Shown: positions 26,493-33,416 of the stretch, in pieces
How positions within the stretch are numbered: the stretch's first letter is position 1
Layout: each line of letters starts with the position of its first letter
Source of the DNA: Oscillospiraceae bacterium
GTDB lineage: Bacteria; Bacillota; Clostridia; Oscillospirales; Oscillospiraceae
DNA length: 46,086 nt
Direction: 5' to 3'
Assembly: GCA_017524845.1 (NCBI GenBank)
Contig: JAFXUU010000049.1
Location: 1-46,086 of the forward strand
The notes under the pieces: generated by a model
Told to the model about the DNA's origin: nothing
The model's database searches: none
What the model saw: only the letters and a program-made list of their open reading frames with translations
Program-made: the position numbers and the translations under genes

Positions 26493-27113
26493 TTAGAATA
26501 GCGAGAATAACTTCTGAACAGACTGGATCTCCCAATCAGGACAATACGCATCGCTTATAGGATGTTGAACAGAATAAAGGCCCTGCTTAATACGTACGGT
26601 TTTCATTCCGGCCTTTTTCGCAGGCATAATGTCATTATCCAATCTGTCGCCGATCATTACGATTCTATCCGGTCGGCATTCCGCTTTTTGAATTGCATAG
26701 TCGAAAAACACCAAATCCGGCTTGGAGAGGTTTTCGGTTTCAGATAGCAAGCATAGCTCAAAATAATGATATATGCCGTCTCGCTTCAATCGTTCAAGTG
26801 TACTTGACGGTTGATTTGCCAATATTCCGAGTCTGTAATAGGCTGAAAGCTGTTTCAGAACAACAGCCACACCATCAAACAGAACTTCCTTCTCGCCTGA
26901 ATAAGGGTAGTTTTCCTCGATGCCGAAATGATTTCTCGCATAAGCAAAGGGCGAGGGTGCATAGACAGAAGCCCCAAGTCTCATTTGAGCAATGAAATCG
27001 GATGGATCAATGTTCTGCTTGCTTGCTTTGATCAGCGAAACTACTCTTTCATATTCAGAATGGGTTTCGTCATACAAAGTGTTGCCAAGATCAAAGAAGA
27101 GCCATTCAATCAT
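26493..27113 (-). CDS. HAD superfamily hydrolase
   Basis: A 206-aa HAD phosphatase-like protein: motif I FFDLGNTLYDE (nucleophile Asp, with Gly-Asn in place of Asp-Gly), motif II ILANQPSS, motif III Lys in LSKPDLVFFDY and motif IV MIGDRLDNDI. A GTG four codons upstream, overlapping the previous stop region, is an alternative start. AT-rich, unlike the chromosome around it. It is the last of three minus-strand genes in the second cargo unit and probably co-transcribed with the kinase-like genes upstream. Substrate unknown. Confidence 0.85.
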   Translation of the reverse strand: MIEWLFFDLGNTLYDETHSEYERVVSLIKASKQNIDPSDFIAQMRLGASVYAPSPFAYARNHFGIEENYPYSGEKEVLFDGVAVVLKQLSAYYRLGILANQPSSTLERLKRDGIYHYFELCLLSETENLSKPDLVFFDYAIQKAECRPDRIVMIGDRLDNDIMPAKKAGMKTVRIKQGLYSVQHPISDAYCPDWEIQSVQKLFSLF

Positions 27114-27117
27114 CGTT

Positions 27118-27732
27118 CTATTCACCGATCACACAGTCTGCTGATTGATCAGGTTGATATATACTGAAATAATGACGTTCTGCTGGGAAATATCTGGTTT
27201 TATACTTATCAATTATCTGCCGCTCATTGCCAATATATGTATCGCGCTGTAAAACTCTGCTCAATCTCACGTCTTCAGGAACATCAATATATACCATATA
27301 ATCAAAAATCCCCTGAAGCTCTTTCCTTTGAAGAAATATGCCTTCCACAACTACAGTCGTTTTACCTGTTATAGTATATGTTTCCGTATAATAGTTATCG
27401 TTGTCTTTGTCGTATCGTTCAACTTCAACGGAGTTATCGTAAGCCGCCTTTAGTCTTTTGACGATCTGAAGAAAATAGTCATATCTCCATTGAAGATCAT
27501 AATAACACCGCCATTCCAGGTATTCTGAATTATACCTGATTTGTCTGGTGTGAATAAAGTCATCTATATGCAGCAGTATGGTATGGATTCCGTTTCTTCT
27601 GAGCTCAGAACACACCATTTCCGAAATCGTGCTTTTCCCTGCTCCGCCCAATCCGTCAATTCCAATGATTGATATACTCTTGTTTTCAGCAATTGAGACG
27701 ATTGCGTCAATGGGGACAGTCCTCTTCAGCAT
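27118..27732 (-). CDS. Uridine kinase-like P-loop NTPase
   Basis: A 204-aa P-loop kinase. Walker A is GLGGAGKST near residues 27-35, followed by LLHIDDFIHT and YYDLQWRYD, the pattern of uridine kinase/phosphoribulokinase relatives; VVVEGIFLQR and RDTY(I)G may form the lid region. It is AT-rich and starts three bases after the zeta-like kinase stop. The usual dedicated uridine kinase (Udk) is longer and better conserved, so this is a cassette-borne relative with an unknown, probably small-molecule, substrate. Confidence 0.78.
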   Translation of the reverse strand: MLKRTVPIDAIVSIAENKSISIIGIDGLGGAGKSTISEMVCSELRRNGIHTILLHIDDFIHTRQIRYNSEYLEWRCYYDLQWRYDYFLQIVKRLKAAYDNSVEVERYDKDNDNYYTETYTITGKTTVVVEGIFLQRKELQGIFDYMVYIDVPEDVRLSRVLQRDTYIGNERQIIDKYKTRYFPAERHYFSIYQPDQSADCVIGE

Positions 27733-27735
27733 ACT

Positions 27736-28296
27736 TTACCTCCCCAGGTATTCCGCCAATTCCAGTATCCAGGCCGGACGGCGATCGCCTTTCAGGACCA
27801 GCTCGCCGTTGAGGTATTCCGCCACCTCCGCAAAGCCGTTGTCGTTATCAAAGAAGCGTGCCTCGTCACAGTAGGGCAGCACCTTTGCCAGGGCTTCCCA
27901 GCGGCCCGCGAAGCGGCGCAGTACGTCCGGCTCCGGGATGTCGTGTCCGCCGTGCCGCACCCGGTTTTCGATCCGGGCCAGACACTCCTCCGGGCTGTCC
28001 AGGCCGACATAGAACAAGCGAACGGAATAGCCCTTTTCACGGGCTTCCGCCGCTGTCTTTTCCGTCCGGTGCCCGCTGAGGGTGGTCTCCTGAGTGAAGC
28101 AGACGTTTTTATCCAGGCATTCCCGGATGCGGCGCAGGGCCTCCCGCCCACCCTCTATGGGTGTCAGGCCATATTCAGCGGTGATCTTGTCCACGTCGAT
28201 AATCCTGCCCAGGTTCTTGAGCTGCGTCCGCAGAACGCCGGTCAAACTGCTTTTTCCCGTGCCGTTGACGCCGCCGATGATCGTATAAACCTTCAT
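27736..28296 (-). CDS. Zeta-toxin-like AAA kinase
   Basis: A 186-aa P-loop protein: GGVNGTGKSS at residues 8-17, IIDVDKI, FTQETTLSGHRT and SVRLFYVGLDSPEECLARIENRVRHGGHDIP, the arrangement of zeta-toxin/YpwA-type kinases. The start ATG at 28296 follows AAGGGTGGAG. No epsilon antitoxin gene is next to it, so it may be a metabolic kinase rather than a toxin. Its DNA is GC-rich while the two downstream genes are AT-rich, so the unit is mosaic. Confidence 0.78.
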   Translation of the reverse strand: MKVYTIIGGVNGTGKSSLTGVLRTQLKNLGRIIDVDKITAEYGLTPIEGGREALRRIRECLDKNVCFTQETTLSGHRTEKTAAEAREKGYSVRLFYVGLDSPEECLARIENRVRHGGHDIPEPDVLRRFAGRWEALAKVLPYCDEARFFDNDNGFAEVAEYLNGELVLKGDRRPAWILELAEYLGR

Positions 28297-28370
28297 GCAC
28301 TGCTCCACCCTTCTTGAAAGGTCTGTAATCAGTATAACACGATCATCCACTGAAAAAAAGTGTGTCTTAT

Positions 28371-28382
28371 TTGACTCAAGCA
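28371..28382 (+). repeat. Conserved cassette right end before R2
   Basis: TTGACTCAAGCA, preceded by GTGTCTTAT, matching the sequences before R1 and R3 and not present in native spoVAC. Confidence 0.6.
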
Positions 28383-28545
28383 GAGGGGCTGATCACGGGG
28401 ACAATGGTGAAGATGTTCACCATCGCCGGGCCGGTGATCGTCTCCGGCACCGTGGCGAGTGCGCTGTACGGGCTGGTGCTGGTGCTGCTGGGGAGCGGGG
28501 GATAAGTTTTCGGAGGCGGCCGCCCGGCCGCCTCCGACAGGTTTG
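28383..28545 (+). repeat. spoVAC 3'-end repeat R2 with hairpin
   Basis: Copy of the last ~40 codons of spoVAC, stop TAA (28503-28505) and hairpin, nearly identical to R0 and R1. It ends the second cargo unit and is followed by GAGGATATATGCGGAAATG, also found after R3. Confidence 0.9.
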
Positions 28546-28563
28546 AGGATATATGCGGAAATG

Positions 28564-28590
28564 TGTCAATAAGAACCGTCCCCACTGACA
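28564..28590. repeat. REP hairpin a
   Basis: TGTCAAT, core AAGAACCGTCCCC, ACTGACA: 7-bp stem with one G-T pair. Same core as REP b and c. Confidence 0.75.
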
Positions 28591-28900
28591 TGACGATCCG
28601 GCCTCCTTCGTGGACACCTCCCTCCTGCGGGAACTGATCGGCGGCCGGGAGGCGTATTTGGCATTCCTGTCCTCAGACAGCGAGGAGACCTGTATGGAAT
28701 ATGAGCCCATCCGCCGAAACGACGATTGGGCGAAGGAAACCATGAAAAAACTGCTTGGCGTCTCCAGCGGGACGTCGCTGCAGCAAATGGACAGGGCAGA
28801 CCGCAGCGCGGCGCTAAAGGCGCTGAAAGGCGCCGGATTGACCGTGCGGCAAATCGAACGCCTCACCGGCATCAACCGGAACGTCGTTCAGAAAGCGTAA
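28589..28900 (+). pseudogene. C-terminal remnant of a RAYT (REP-associated tyrosine transposase)
   Basis: About 103 codons open from just after an in-frame TGA. FVDTSLLRELIGGREAYLAF, the middle basic stretch and the C-terminal LTVRQIERLTGI helix-turn-helix match the C-terminal third of Y1/IS200-like RAYT transposases of Clostridia. The HUH catalytic part (His-hydrophobic-His and Tyr) is missing, so it cannot transpose. It is flanked exactly by REP hairpins a and b, the expected partner repeats of RAYTs. Confidence 0.72.
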
Positions 28901-28903
28901 AGG

Positions 28904-28930
28904 AGTCAGCGAGAACCGTCCCCGCTGACT
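28904..28930. repeat. REP hairpin b
   Basis: AGTCAGCG, core AGAACCGTCC, CGCTGACT: perfect 8-bp stem. Stem bases differ from REP c by paired (compensatory) changes while the core is constant. Confidence 0.8.
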
Positions 28931-28947
28931 GGCGCGGTATTCCCTTT

Positions 28948-29005
28948 GGCATAAAACAACACCCCATTTGTTAGTAGTATACCATGCTGTCTAACAAATG
29001 GGGTG
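28948..29005 (-). terminator. Terminator of vapBC-HAD operon
   Basis: Minus strand: CACCCCATTTGTTAG pairs perfectly with CTAACAAATGGGGTG (15 bp, 16-nt loop), then TTGTTTTAT. Confidence 0.85.
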
Positions 29006-29009
29006 CTAT

Positions 29010-29837
29010 TCATTCCGCCGGAGCGAATTTGCAGTTTGCGCGAAGCCACTTTGCCACACCGTCGTCATCGTTTGAGCCGATCACCGCGGTTGCGGCTCTT
29101 TTCAATTCGGGGACGGCGTTTTCCACGGCATAGGCCTCATCCGCGATGCGGAACATATCCAGATCGTTGATGCCGTCTCCGAATACCACGAGACGATCAC
29201 AACCAAGCAATTCCTTTAACTGCAAACACGCGTTTGATTTTGACGCATTCCCGGGCATGATCTCAAGCCATTGATCTTTGGAATATACTTCGCGCTGATA
29301 AACGCAATGATGCTCCTTCGCATAGTTTTCAAAAAAGGGATACAGCTTTTCCGGGTCATCGATGCAAGTGAGGTAGAAAATCTCTCCCCGCAGCAGTTCT
29401 TCCGCGTCCGCTGCCGGGCGTTCCCGGCTGTCTCCTGTTCTGGATAAGATGAAATTCCATGTCGCTGTGTTTACCCCATCCTTGAGATAGGAGAATTTCT
29501 CTTTCCCATCCATGAAAGAGTACACGATGGGTTGAATGCCTCCGGCGATCAGCTCGCGGATCATCTTCACCGCGGAAGCCTTCTCAAAGAAGTTCTCCGC
29601 CAGCAGCTTTCCGCTGGCGTTGTCCCGAATAAACGCGCCGTTGTATACGATCAACGGAAATGCGGCGGTCAGCCCGCCCGTGACCTTATGCGCCGTATGC
29701 CAGGATCGGGCCGTCGCGTAGGAAAACAGCATGCCGTCCCTCACAAGAGCGTTGATCGTCTCGTTCGTGTATTCCGAAGTCTTCTGATCGGATCGGAGCA
29801 GAGTCCCGTCCAGGTCCGATACGTACAGGGTCTTCAT
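29010..29837 (-). CDS. Cof-type HAD hydrolase
   Basis: A 275-aa HAD-IIB (Cof/YidA-type) sugar-phosphatase-like protein: motif I VSDLDGTLL, motif II YATARS, a conserved Lys in NASKSNACL, and motif IV VFGDGINDLDMF. Its ATG overlaps the stop of the upstream PIN-toxin gene (ATGA), so it is translated from the vapBC transcript. A strong terminator closes the operon. The coupling of a housekeeping-type phosphatase to a toxin-antitoxin pair is unusual. The substrate is probably a phosphosugar or flavin-type phosphate, not determinable here. Confidence 0.9.
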   Translation of the reverse strand: MKTLYVSDLDGTLLRSDQKTSEYTNETINALVRDGMLFSYATARSWHTAHKVTGGLTAAFPLIVYNGAFIRDNASGKLLAENFFEKASAVKMIRELIAGGIQPIVYSFMDGKEKFSYLKDGVNTATWNFILSRTGDSRERPAADAEELLRGEIFYLTCIDDPEKLYPFFENYAKEHHCVYQREVYSKDQWLEIMPGNASKSNACLQLKELLGCDRLVVFGDGINDLDMFRIADEAYAVENAVPELKRAATAVIGSNDDDGVAKWLRANCKFAPAE

Positions 29838-30238
29838 ACCGCAAAAACGCAGGGCTCGTCATAGCCTGCGATCAGGGAATCGTGGGTGAGGAAGACGAGA
29901 TTATCGGCCATACATTGGCAAACCATGATGCGGTCAAAGGGATCGTGGTGAGGCGGTGCTGTTTCCGGGCGGTGAAGCGTCCGCAAAAGAAAGATATGCT
30001 CCTCCCGGACGGGCAGACGCTGAAACCCGGATTCGATGCAGAACCGGACCAGCTCCTGTGCGCCGATGGGCATTTCCTTCGGGTGGGCGCCGCGCTTGAT
30101 CTCTACCTCCCAGGGAGAAACAATGCTGTAATAGATTTCATTATCCGGATTCACGATCATTTTTCGGGCTTTGACGGGGAGACGGGGATCATCGGCCAAA
30201 GCCCACAGCAGAATGTGCGTATCCAAAAGGAGCTTCAT
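29834..30238 (-). CDS. PIN-domain ribonuclease toxin (VapC-like)
   Basis: A 134-aa PIN domain: LLLDTHILLWAL (first acidic residue), SPWEVEIKRG (second), HHDPFDRIMVCQ and LTHDSLI (remaining acidic residues). All four are present, so an active Mg2+-dependent RNase is likely. It overlaps the antitoxin gene (ATGA) upstream and the Cof-type HAD gene downstream (ATGA). Part of the third cargo unit in the spoVAC array. Confidence 0.92.
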   Translation of the reverse strand: MKLLLDTHILLWALADDPRLPVKARKMIVNPDNEIYYSIVSPWEVEIKRGAHPKEMPIGAQELVRFCIESGFQRLPVREEHIFLLRTLHRPETAPPHHDPFDRIMVCQCMADNLVFLTHDSLIAGYDEPCVFAV

Positions 30239-30477
30239 ACTTCGCCTCCGAACATGGCTTCCACTTCTTTATCCCAACGGTCAAAGTCATCGGGGACCCT
30301 GAACTTTCCTTTGGCAACGCCGATCCGTCTAGCAACGGGCACCTCCTGATGCAGCGTGATCTCCGCGACGATCTTATTGTTCCGTGCCAGATAAATCACA
30401 TCTTCTTCTCGCGTCTCCAACAAACGGACGAGTTTGGACAAATCCGTTTTTGCCTCAAACATATTGACCTGTGTCAT
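30235..30477 (-). CDS. Phd/YefM-family antitoxin
   Basis: An 80-aa antitoxin: MTQVNMFEAKTDLSKLVRL is the Phd/YefM N-terminal DNA-binding fold, and the C terminus (DDFDRWDKEVEAMFGG) should bind the toxin. The start ATG at 30477 follows AAAGGAGG; seven codons of open frame upstream contain that RBS and are excluded. The stop overlaps the toxin start. Confidence 0.9.
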   Translation of the reverse strand: MTQVNMFEAKTDLSKLVRLLETREEDVIYLARNNKIVAEITLHQEVPVARRIGVAKGKFRVPDDFDRWDKEVEAMFGGEV

Positions 30478-30524
30478 GGGGATCCCTCCTTTAGCCATCG
30501 CTATTAGCTAATCTAGCAGTTATC

Positions 30525-30554
30525 AGCTTACCACAGTATAACCGGTAGTGTCAA
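30525..30554 (-). promoter_or_regulatory. Likely promoter of the vapBC-HAD operon
   Basis: Minus strand TTGACA (30554-30549), 18-bp spacer, TAAGCT (30530-30525). The AT-rich stretch to the start contains GCTGATAACTGC and related short repeats, a plausible antitoxin operator. Confidence 0.5.
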
Positions 30555-30600
30555 GTGGTAATGACCGGGAAACGCAGATCTCAAATCCTGGTTCCTAAGA

Positions 30601-30645
30601 TTTGTCTTTGCTCAAGCAGAGGGCTGATCATGGGAATGATTGGAA
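30601..30645 (+). repeat. Remnant junction R3a
   Basis: GCTCAAGCAGAGGGCTGATCA followed by GGGAATGAT: a decayed cassette right end joined to the first ~25 bp of the spoVAC repeat, directly upstream of R3. Confidence 0.55.
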
Positions 30646-30672
30646 ATCTTTGTGTTTTACTTGCCTCAGGCA

Positions 30673-30834
30673 GAGGGGCTCATCACGGGGACGATGGTGA
30701 AGATGTTCACCATCGCGGGGCCGGTGATCGTCTCCGGCACCGTAGCGAGTGCGGTGTACGGGCTGGTGCTGGTGCTGCTGGGGTACGGGGGGTAAGTTGT
30801 TTCGTAGGTGGCCATGTGGCCGCCTCCGATGGGT
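30673..30834 (+). repeat. spoVAC 3'-end repeat R3 with degenerate hairpin
   Basis: The most distal and most diverged copy: silent and missense changes (GCGGTG for GCGCTG, TACGGG for AGCGGG) and a mutated hairpin, but the frame is still open to TAA. This fits the oldest displaced gene end. Confidence 0.85.
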
Positions 30835-30855
30835 TGTGAGGATATATGCGGAAAT

Positions 30856-30899
30856 GTGTCAATTAGAACCGTCCCCATTGACACAGTCCCCATTGACAC
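30856..30899. repeat. REP hairpin c and partial duplicate
   Basis: GTGTCAAT, core TAGAACCGTCCCC, ATTGACAC: perfect 8-bp stem, then a partial second copy (GTCCCCATTGACAC). Confidence 0.78.
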
Positions 30900-31059
30900 A
30901 GGGCCAGAGCTTTGCCCTGCGTCGGACCTTTCCACCTCCGCAATCCGGCTTCCTTCAGATTCCCCGTCGCCGGGGACACCCTTGCCTTCGGCTAACGCTT
31001 CCCACTGCCGGGCGCGTTCGGGACTTTCACCCTATAGAACGTGCGCTCGCCGGGCGCAC
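30900..31059 (-). mobile_element. Truncated group II intron, 5' end
   Basis: Read on the minus strand it starts GTGCGCCCGG, then TATAGGGTGAAAGTCCC and GGCAGTGGGAAGCG, GCCGAAGGCAAGGGTG and TCTGAAGGAAGCC: the domain I start of bacterial group II introns. It begins one base after a terminator U tract, the insertion preference of class C introns. About 160 bp remain; it is cut off at REP c, with no reverse transcriptase. Confidence 0.6.
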
Positions 31060-31060
31060 A

Positions 31061-31099
31061 ATAAAACCGGCGCGGTCCCGTTCCGTTGGACCGCGCCGG
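31061..31099 (-). terminator. Terminator of the second URO-D-family gene
   Basis: Minus strand: CCGGCGCGGTCC pairs with GGACCGCGCCGG (12 bp), loop of 9, then TTTTAT. The group II intron fragment begins immediately after. Confidence 0.9.
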
Positions 31100-31129
31100 C
31101 CTTCATTTGTGGTTCTTCGTTCGTGACGC

Positions 31130-32182
31130 TCAGACGGAGGGGATCAGATACTCCCGGTGAACCTGCCCCCACAGTCTGGCCTTGTGATAGCCGAGATTGA
31201 TGACCTCAAAGAACTTATCGACGTTTTCCAGCGGCGTGGCGGCGGGAATATCGCAGCCGGAGGAGATCATGAAGTTCTCGAAGACCATGCACTTGCGCAG
31301 GAGGGCCTGGGTGTCCAGCGCCATCTTGTCGGTGCTGTCGCACATGAAGACCGCGGAGGGGCTGATGTTGCCCATCACGATCACGTCCTTCGGCAGGGTG
31401 TTGAGCAGCTCCCACATATCGGCCTTGTCGCCGAAGTGGAACATCCTCGCCCCGGTGGCGATCACCGCGTCCACCTTCTTCTCGATGGCGTTGGAGCAGT
31501 TGTGGTAGCAGAAGACAAAATCCCTGTCCTGCAGCTCGTCGATGATCCGGCGCACGTACTTTGAGGAAAACTCCTGCATGGGGCCCGGGGACATCAGGCC
31601 CGCGAGGGGCTCCGCCATGATGACGCCGTTGGCGCCGATCAGCTTCATGGCCTTGATGTATTTCAGAAGGAACTCCGTGCATTTTTCCAGGACGGCATGG
31701 ACGAGCTCGGGCTCCTCATAGGTCAGGAGCAGGATCTCGTTCACGTCCATCAGGCGGCCCGCCATGGAGAAGGGGCCGGTGCAGTTGGCGAAGACGGGCC
31801 GGTCGGTCACCAGGGTGAGGGTCTTGCCCAGCGCACGGAGAACCTTTCCCGTGCGGCCCGCGCCCAGCTCCGGGATCTGCAGCGCCTCGGCCTCCTCCAG
31901 AGAGGAAACGAGCTGTCCCGTGATGGTGGGGATATCGTCGGCGTGGTAGGTGCAGGTCGCGCCGAATGCCTCGGCCTCCACGGACAGATCCATATAGGTG
32001 GTCGCGAAGGGCATGTTGTACCTGTCTGCGATCAGTCGGACGCCCAGGGCCATTTCACTCGAAGAATTGACGAGCTTGTCCACCGTGATGAACAGCTGCT
32101 GCACTGCCGGATAGGACAAAAGGGGCATGGCTTTTTTGTTCTGCGTTGCGATCTGCTCCCGGATCCAGAGGTCCATGTTCAT
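31130..32182 (-). CDS. Uroporphyrinogen decarboxylase-family methyltransferase-like protein
   Basis: A 350-aa URO-D-superfamily protein related to MtaA/MtbA-type methylcobamide:thiol methyltransferases. Zinc-site-like residues occur in YHNCSN, with GARMFHFGD and VMGNISPS following; the C-terminal SSGCDIPAATPLEN is also typical. GGGAG precedes the start at 32182. It has its own promoter and terminator. No corrinoid protein or other methyltransferase gene is adjacent, so the methyl donor is unknown; together with the gene at 7805 it suggests corrinoid-linked one-carbon chemistry. Confidence 0.82.
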   Translation of the reverse strand: MNMDLWIREQIATQNKKAMPLLSYPAVQQLFITVDKLVNSSSEMALGVRLIADRYNMPFATTYMDLSVEAEAFGATCTYHADDIPTITGQLVSSLEEAEALQIPELGAGRTGKVLRALGKTLTLVTDRPVFANCTGPFSMAGRLMDVNEILLLTYEEPELVHAVLEKCTEFLLKYIKAMKLIGANGVIMAEPLAGLMSPGPMQEFSSKYVRRIIDELQDRDFVFCYHNCSNAIEKKVDAVIATGARMFHFGDKADMWELLNTLPKDVIVMGNISPSAVFMCDSTDKMALDTQALLRKCMVFENFMISSGCDIPAATPLENVDKFFEVINLGYHKARLWGQVHREYLIPSV

Positions 32183-32224
32183 AATCGTCATCTCCCTGCA
32201 AAATATAGTGGTTCCTTTGTATGC

Positions 32225-32253
32225 AGTATAGCAGATGATCGGAGAAAAACCAA
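32225..32253 (-). promoter_or_regulatory. Promoter of the second URO-D-family gene
   Basis: Minus strand TTGGTT (32253-32248), 17-bp spacer, TATACT (32230-32225). Confidence 0.65.
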
Positions 32254-32368
32254 CTGTAATTTTGAAAAAATCCGGGATCGGCAGCTTCTGCAGATGGTGA
32301 TTTCGCCCTTCCTTCCTGCCCTGCGCCCGGCCCTGCTCCGCATCCTGCGGGGCGGGGCCGATATGCCC

Positions 32369-32397
32369 TTGAAAACGGGGCGGCGCACGGCTATACT
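32369..32397 (+). promoter_or_regulatory. Promoter of the metallophosphoesterase gene
   Basis: TTGAAA (32369-32374), 17-bp spacer, TATACT (32392-32397). Confidence 0.7.
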
Positions 32398-32458
32398 CAG
32401 GGTATGAGCGCGGCGGCGCACTGGGCGCGAATGAATAACATCGGAAGGTGATTGAATT

Positions 32459-33295
32459 ATGATGATGGACGACGGTTTCTTCTGGTTCCGAAGGAATCGG
32501 CTGGTGATTCCCGGGGTCCGGGGCGAGCATCTTTTCATGCACGTCACGGACACCCACGTCAACGTCTGCGACGAAGCCGGCACGGATGAAGAGCGGGAAA
32601 AGGCGGAAAAGCAGGAGGAGATGTGGAAGACCTTCAAGGAGCGCTTTGCCCGGGCCAACGGCGAGCCCTACGGCGATGAACAGCGGATCACCACCCTGGA
32701 GGCCTTTGAAAAGCAGCTCGCCCTCGCGGAGGAGCTGCGGCCGGAGGCGCTGCTGCTTTCCGGCGACAATCTGGAATACTCCCACCCGGCAGGAGAGCGG
32801 TATCTGACGAAGCGGCTGGGGGAATACGGCGGAAAGCTCCTCTGCGTTCCCGGCAACCACGAGGACCAGACCTTCGGCAGCCTCTGGACCCCCGGCGTGA
32901 AGACGCTGGATTTCGACGGCTTCCGCATCGCCGCCGTGGACGACAGCCGAAAGATGGTGTCCCGGGATGACCTCGACGCCCTTCACGACCTCTGCCGGGA
33001 GGGGATCCCCCTGATCGTGCTCTGCCACATCCCCCTGTCCACCCCCTGCTGCCGGGAGGAATGCAAGGAGAAGATGACCGGCATGAACGACTATTTCTAC
33101 ATCGACGGAGAGACGGCGGACGAGCTCGGCCGGGAGTTCGTTTCCCTCTGCGAGAAGAACGACGCGGTGAAGGCGGTGATCTGCGGCCACGTGCACGGAT
33201 ATTACGCCATGGAGCTGGCCCCCGGAAAAAAACAGATCATCGGCTCCCAGGGGATGGCCGGCGCCGTCCATCTCCTGACGGTCGCCGGAGACTGA
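32459..33295 (+). CDS. Calcineurin-like metallophosphoesterase
   Basis: A 278-aa phosphoesterase with all family blocks: DTHVN (residues about 31-35), LLSGDNLEY, VPGNHED, LCHIPLS and CGHVHGYY. These supply the Asp/His/Asn ligands of a dinuclear metal site. No signal peptide or membrane segment, so cytoplasmic. A promoter and GGAAGGTG lie upstream; three consecutive ATG codons make the exact start uncertain by two residues. Substrate unknown (nucleotide or phosphodiester). Confidence 0.88.
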   Translation: MMMDDGFFWFRRNRLVIPGVRGEHLFMHVTDTHVNVCDEAGTDEEREKAEKQEEMWKTFKERFARANGEPYGDEQRITTLEAFEKQLALAEELRPEALLLSGDNLEYSHPAGERYLTKRLGEYGGKLLCVPGNHEDQTFGSLWTPGVKTLDFDGFRIAAVDDSRKMVSRDDLDALHDLCREGIPLIVLCHIPLSTPCCREECKEKMTGMNDYFYIDGETADELGREFVSLCEKNDAVKAVICGHVHGYYAMELAPGKKQIIGSQGMAGAVHLLTVAGD

Positions 33296-33352
33296 GCGCC
33301 ACCGGGCTGCGCACGTCCTATCCGGCGGAGCCCGGAACAATGCAGGAACACG

Positions 33353-33399
33353 AACCTCCGACAGGGCGGCTGCGCGCAGCGCCGTGTCGGAGGTTTTGT
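33353..33399. terminator. Bidirectional terminator between convergent genes
   Basis: AACCTCCGACA (33353-33363) pairs with TGTCGGAGGTT (33385-33395) around an inner GCTGC/GCAGC hairpin; TTTTG follows on the plus strand. Confidence 0.7.
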
Positions 33400-33416
33400 C
33401 AGGTTCGGGGATCCCG

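Noticed and set aside
24000-30834. Integron cassette array (attC sites)
   Set aside because: The repeats are gene-end copies of ~160 bp with a coding frame and terminator hairpin; they lack attC core sites, and no integron integrase is present.
31130-33340. 736-codon single protein
   Set aside because: Only the 3' part (from 32182) is the URO-D-family gene with its own promoter and RBS; the upstream part is antisense to the metallophosphoesterase.
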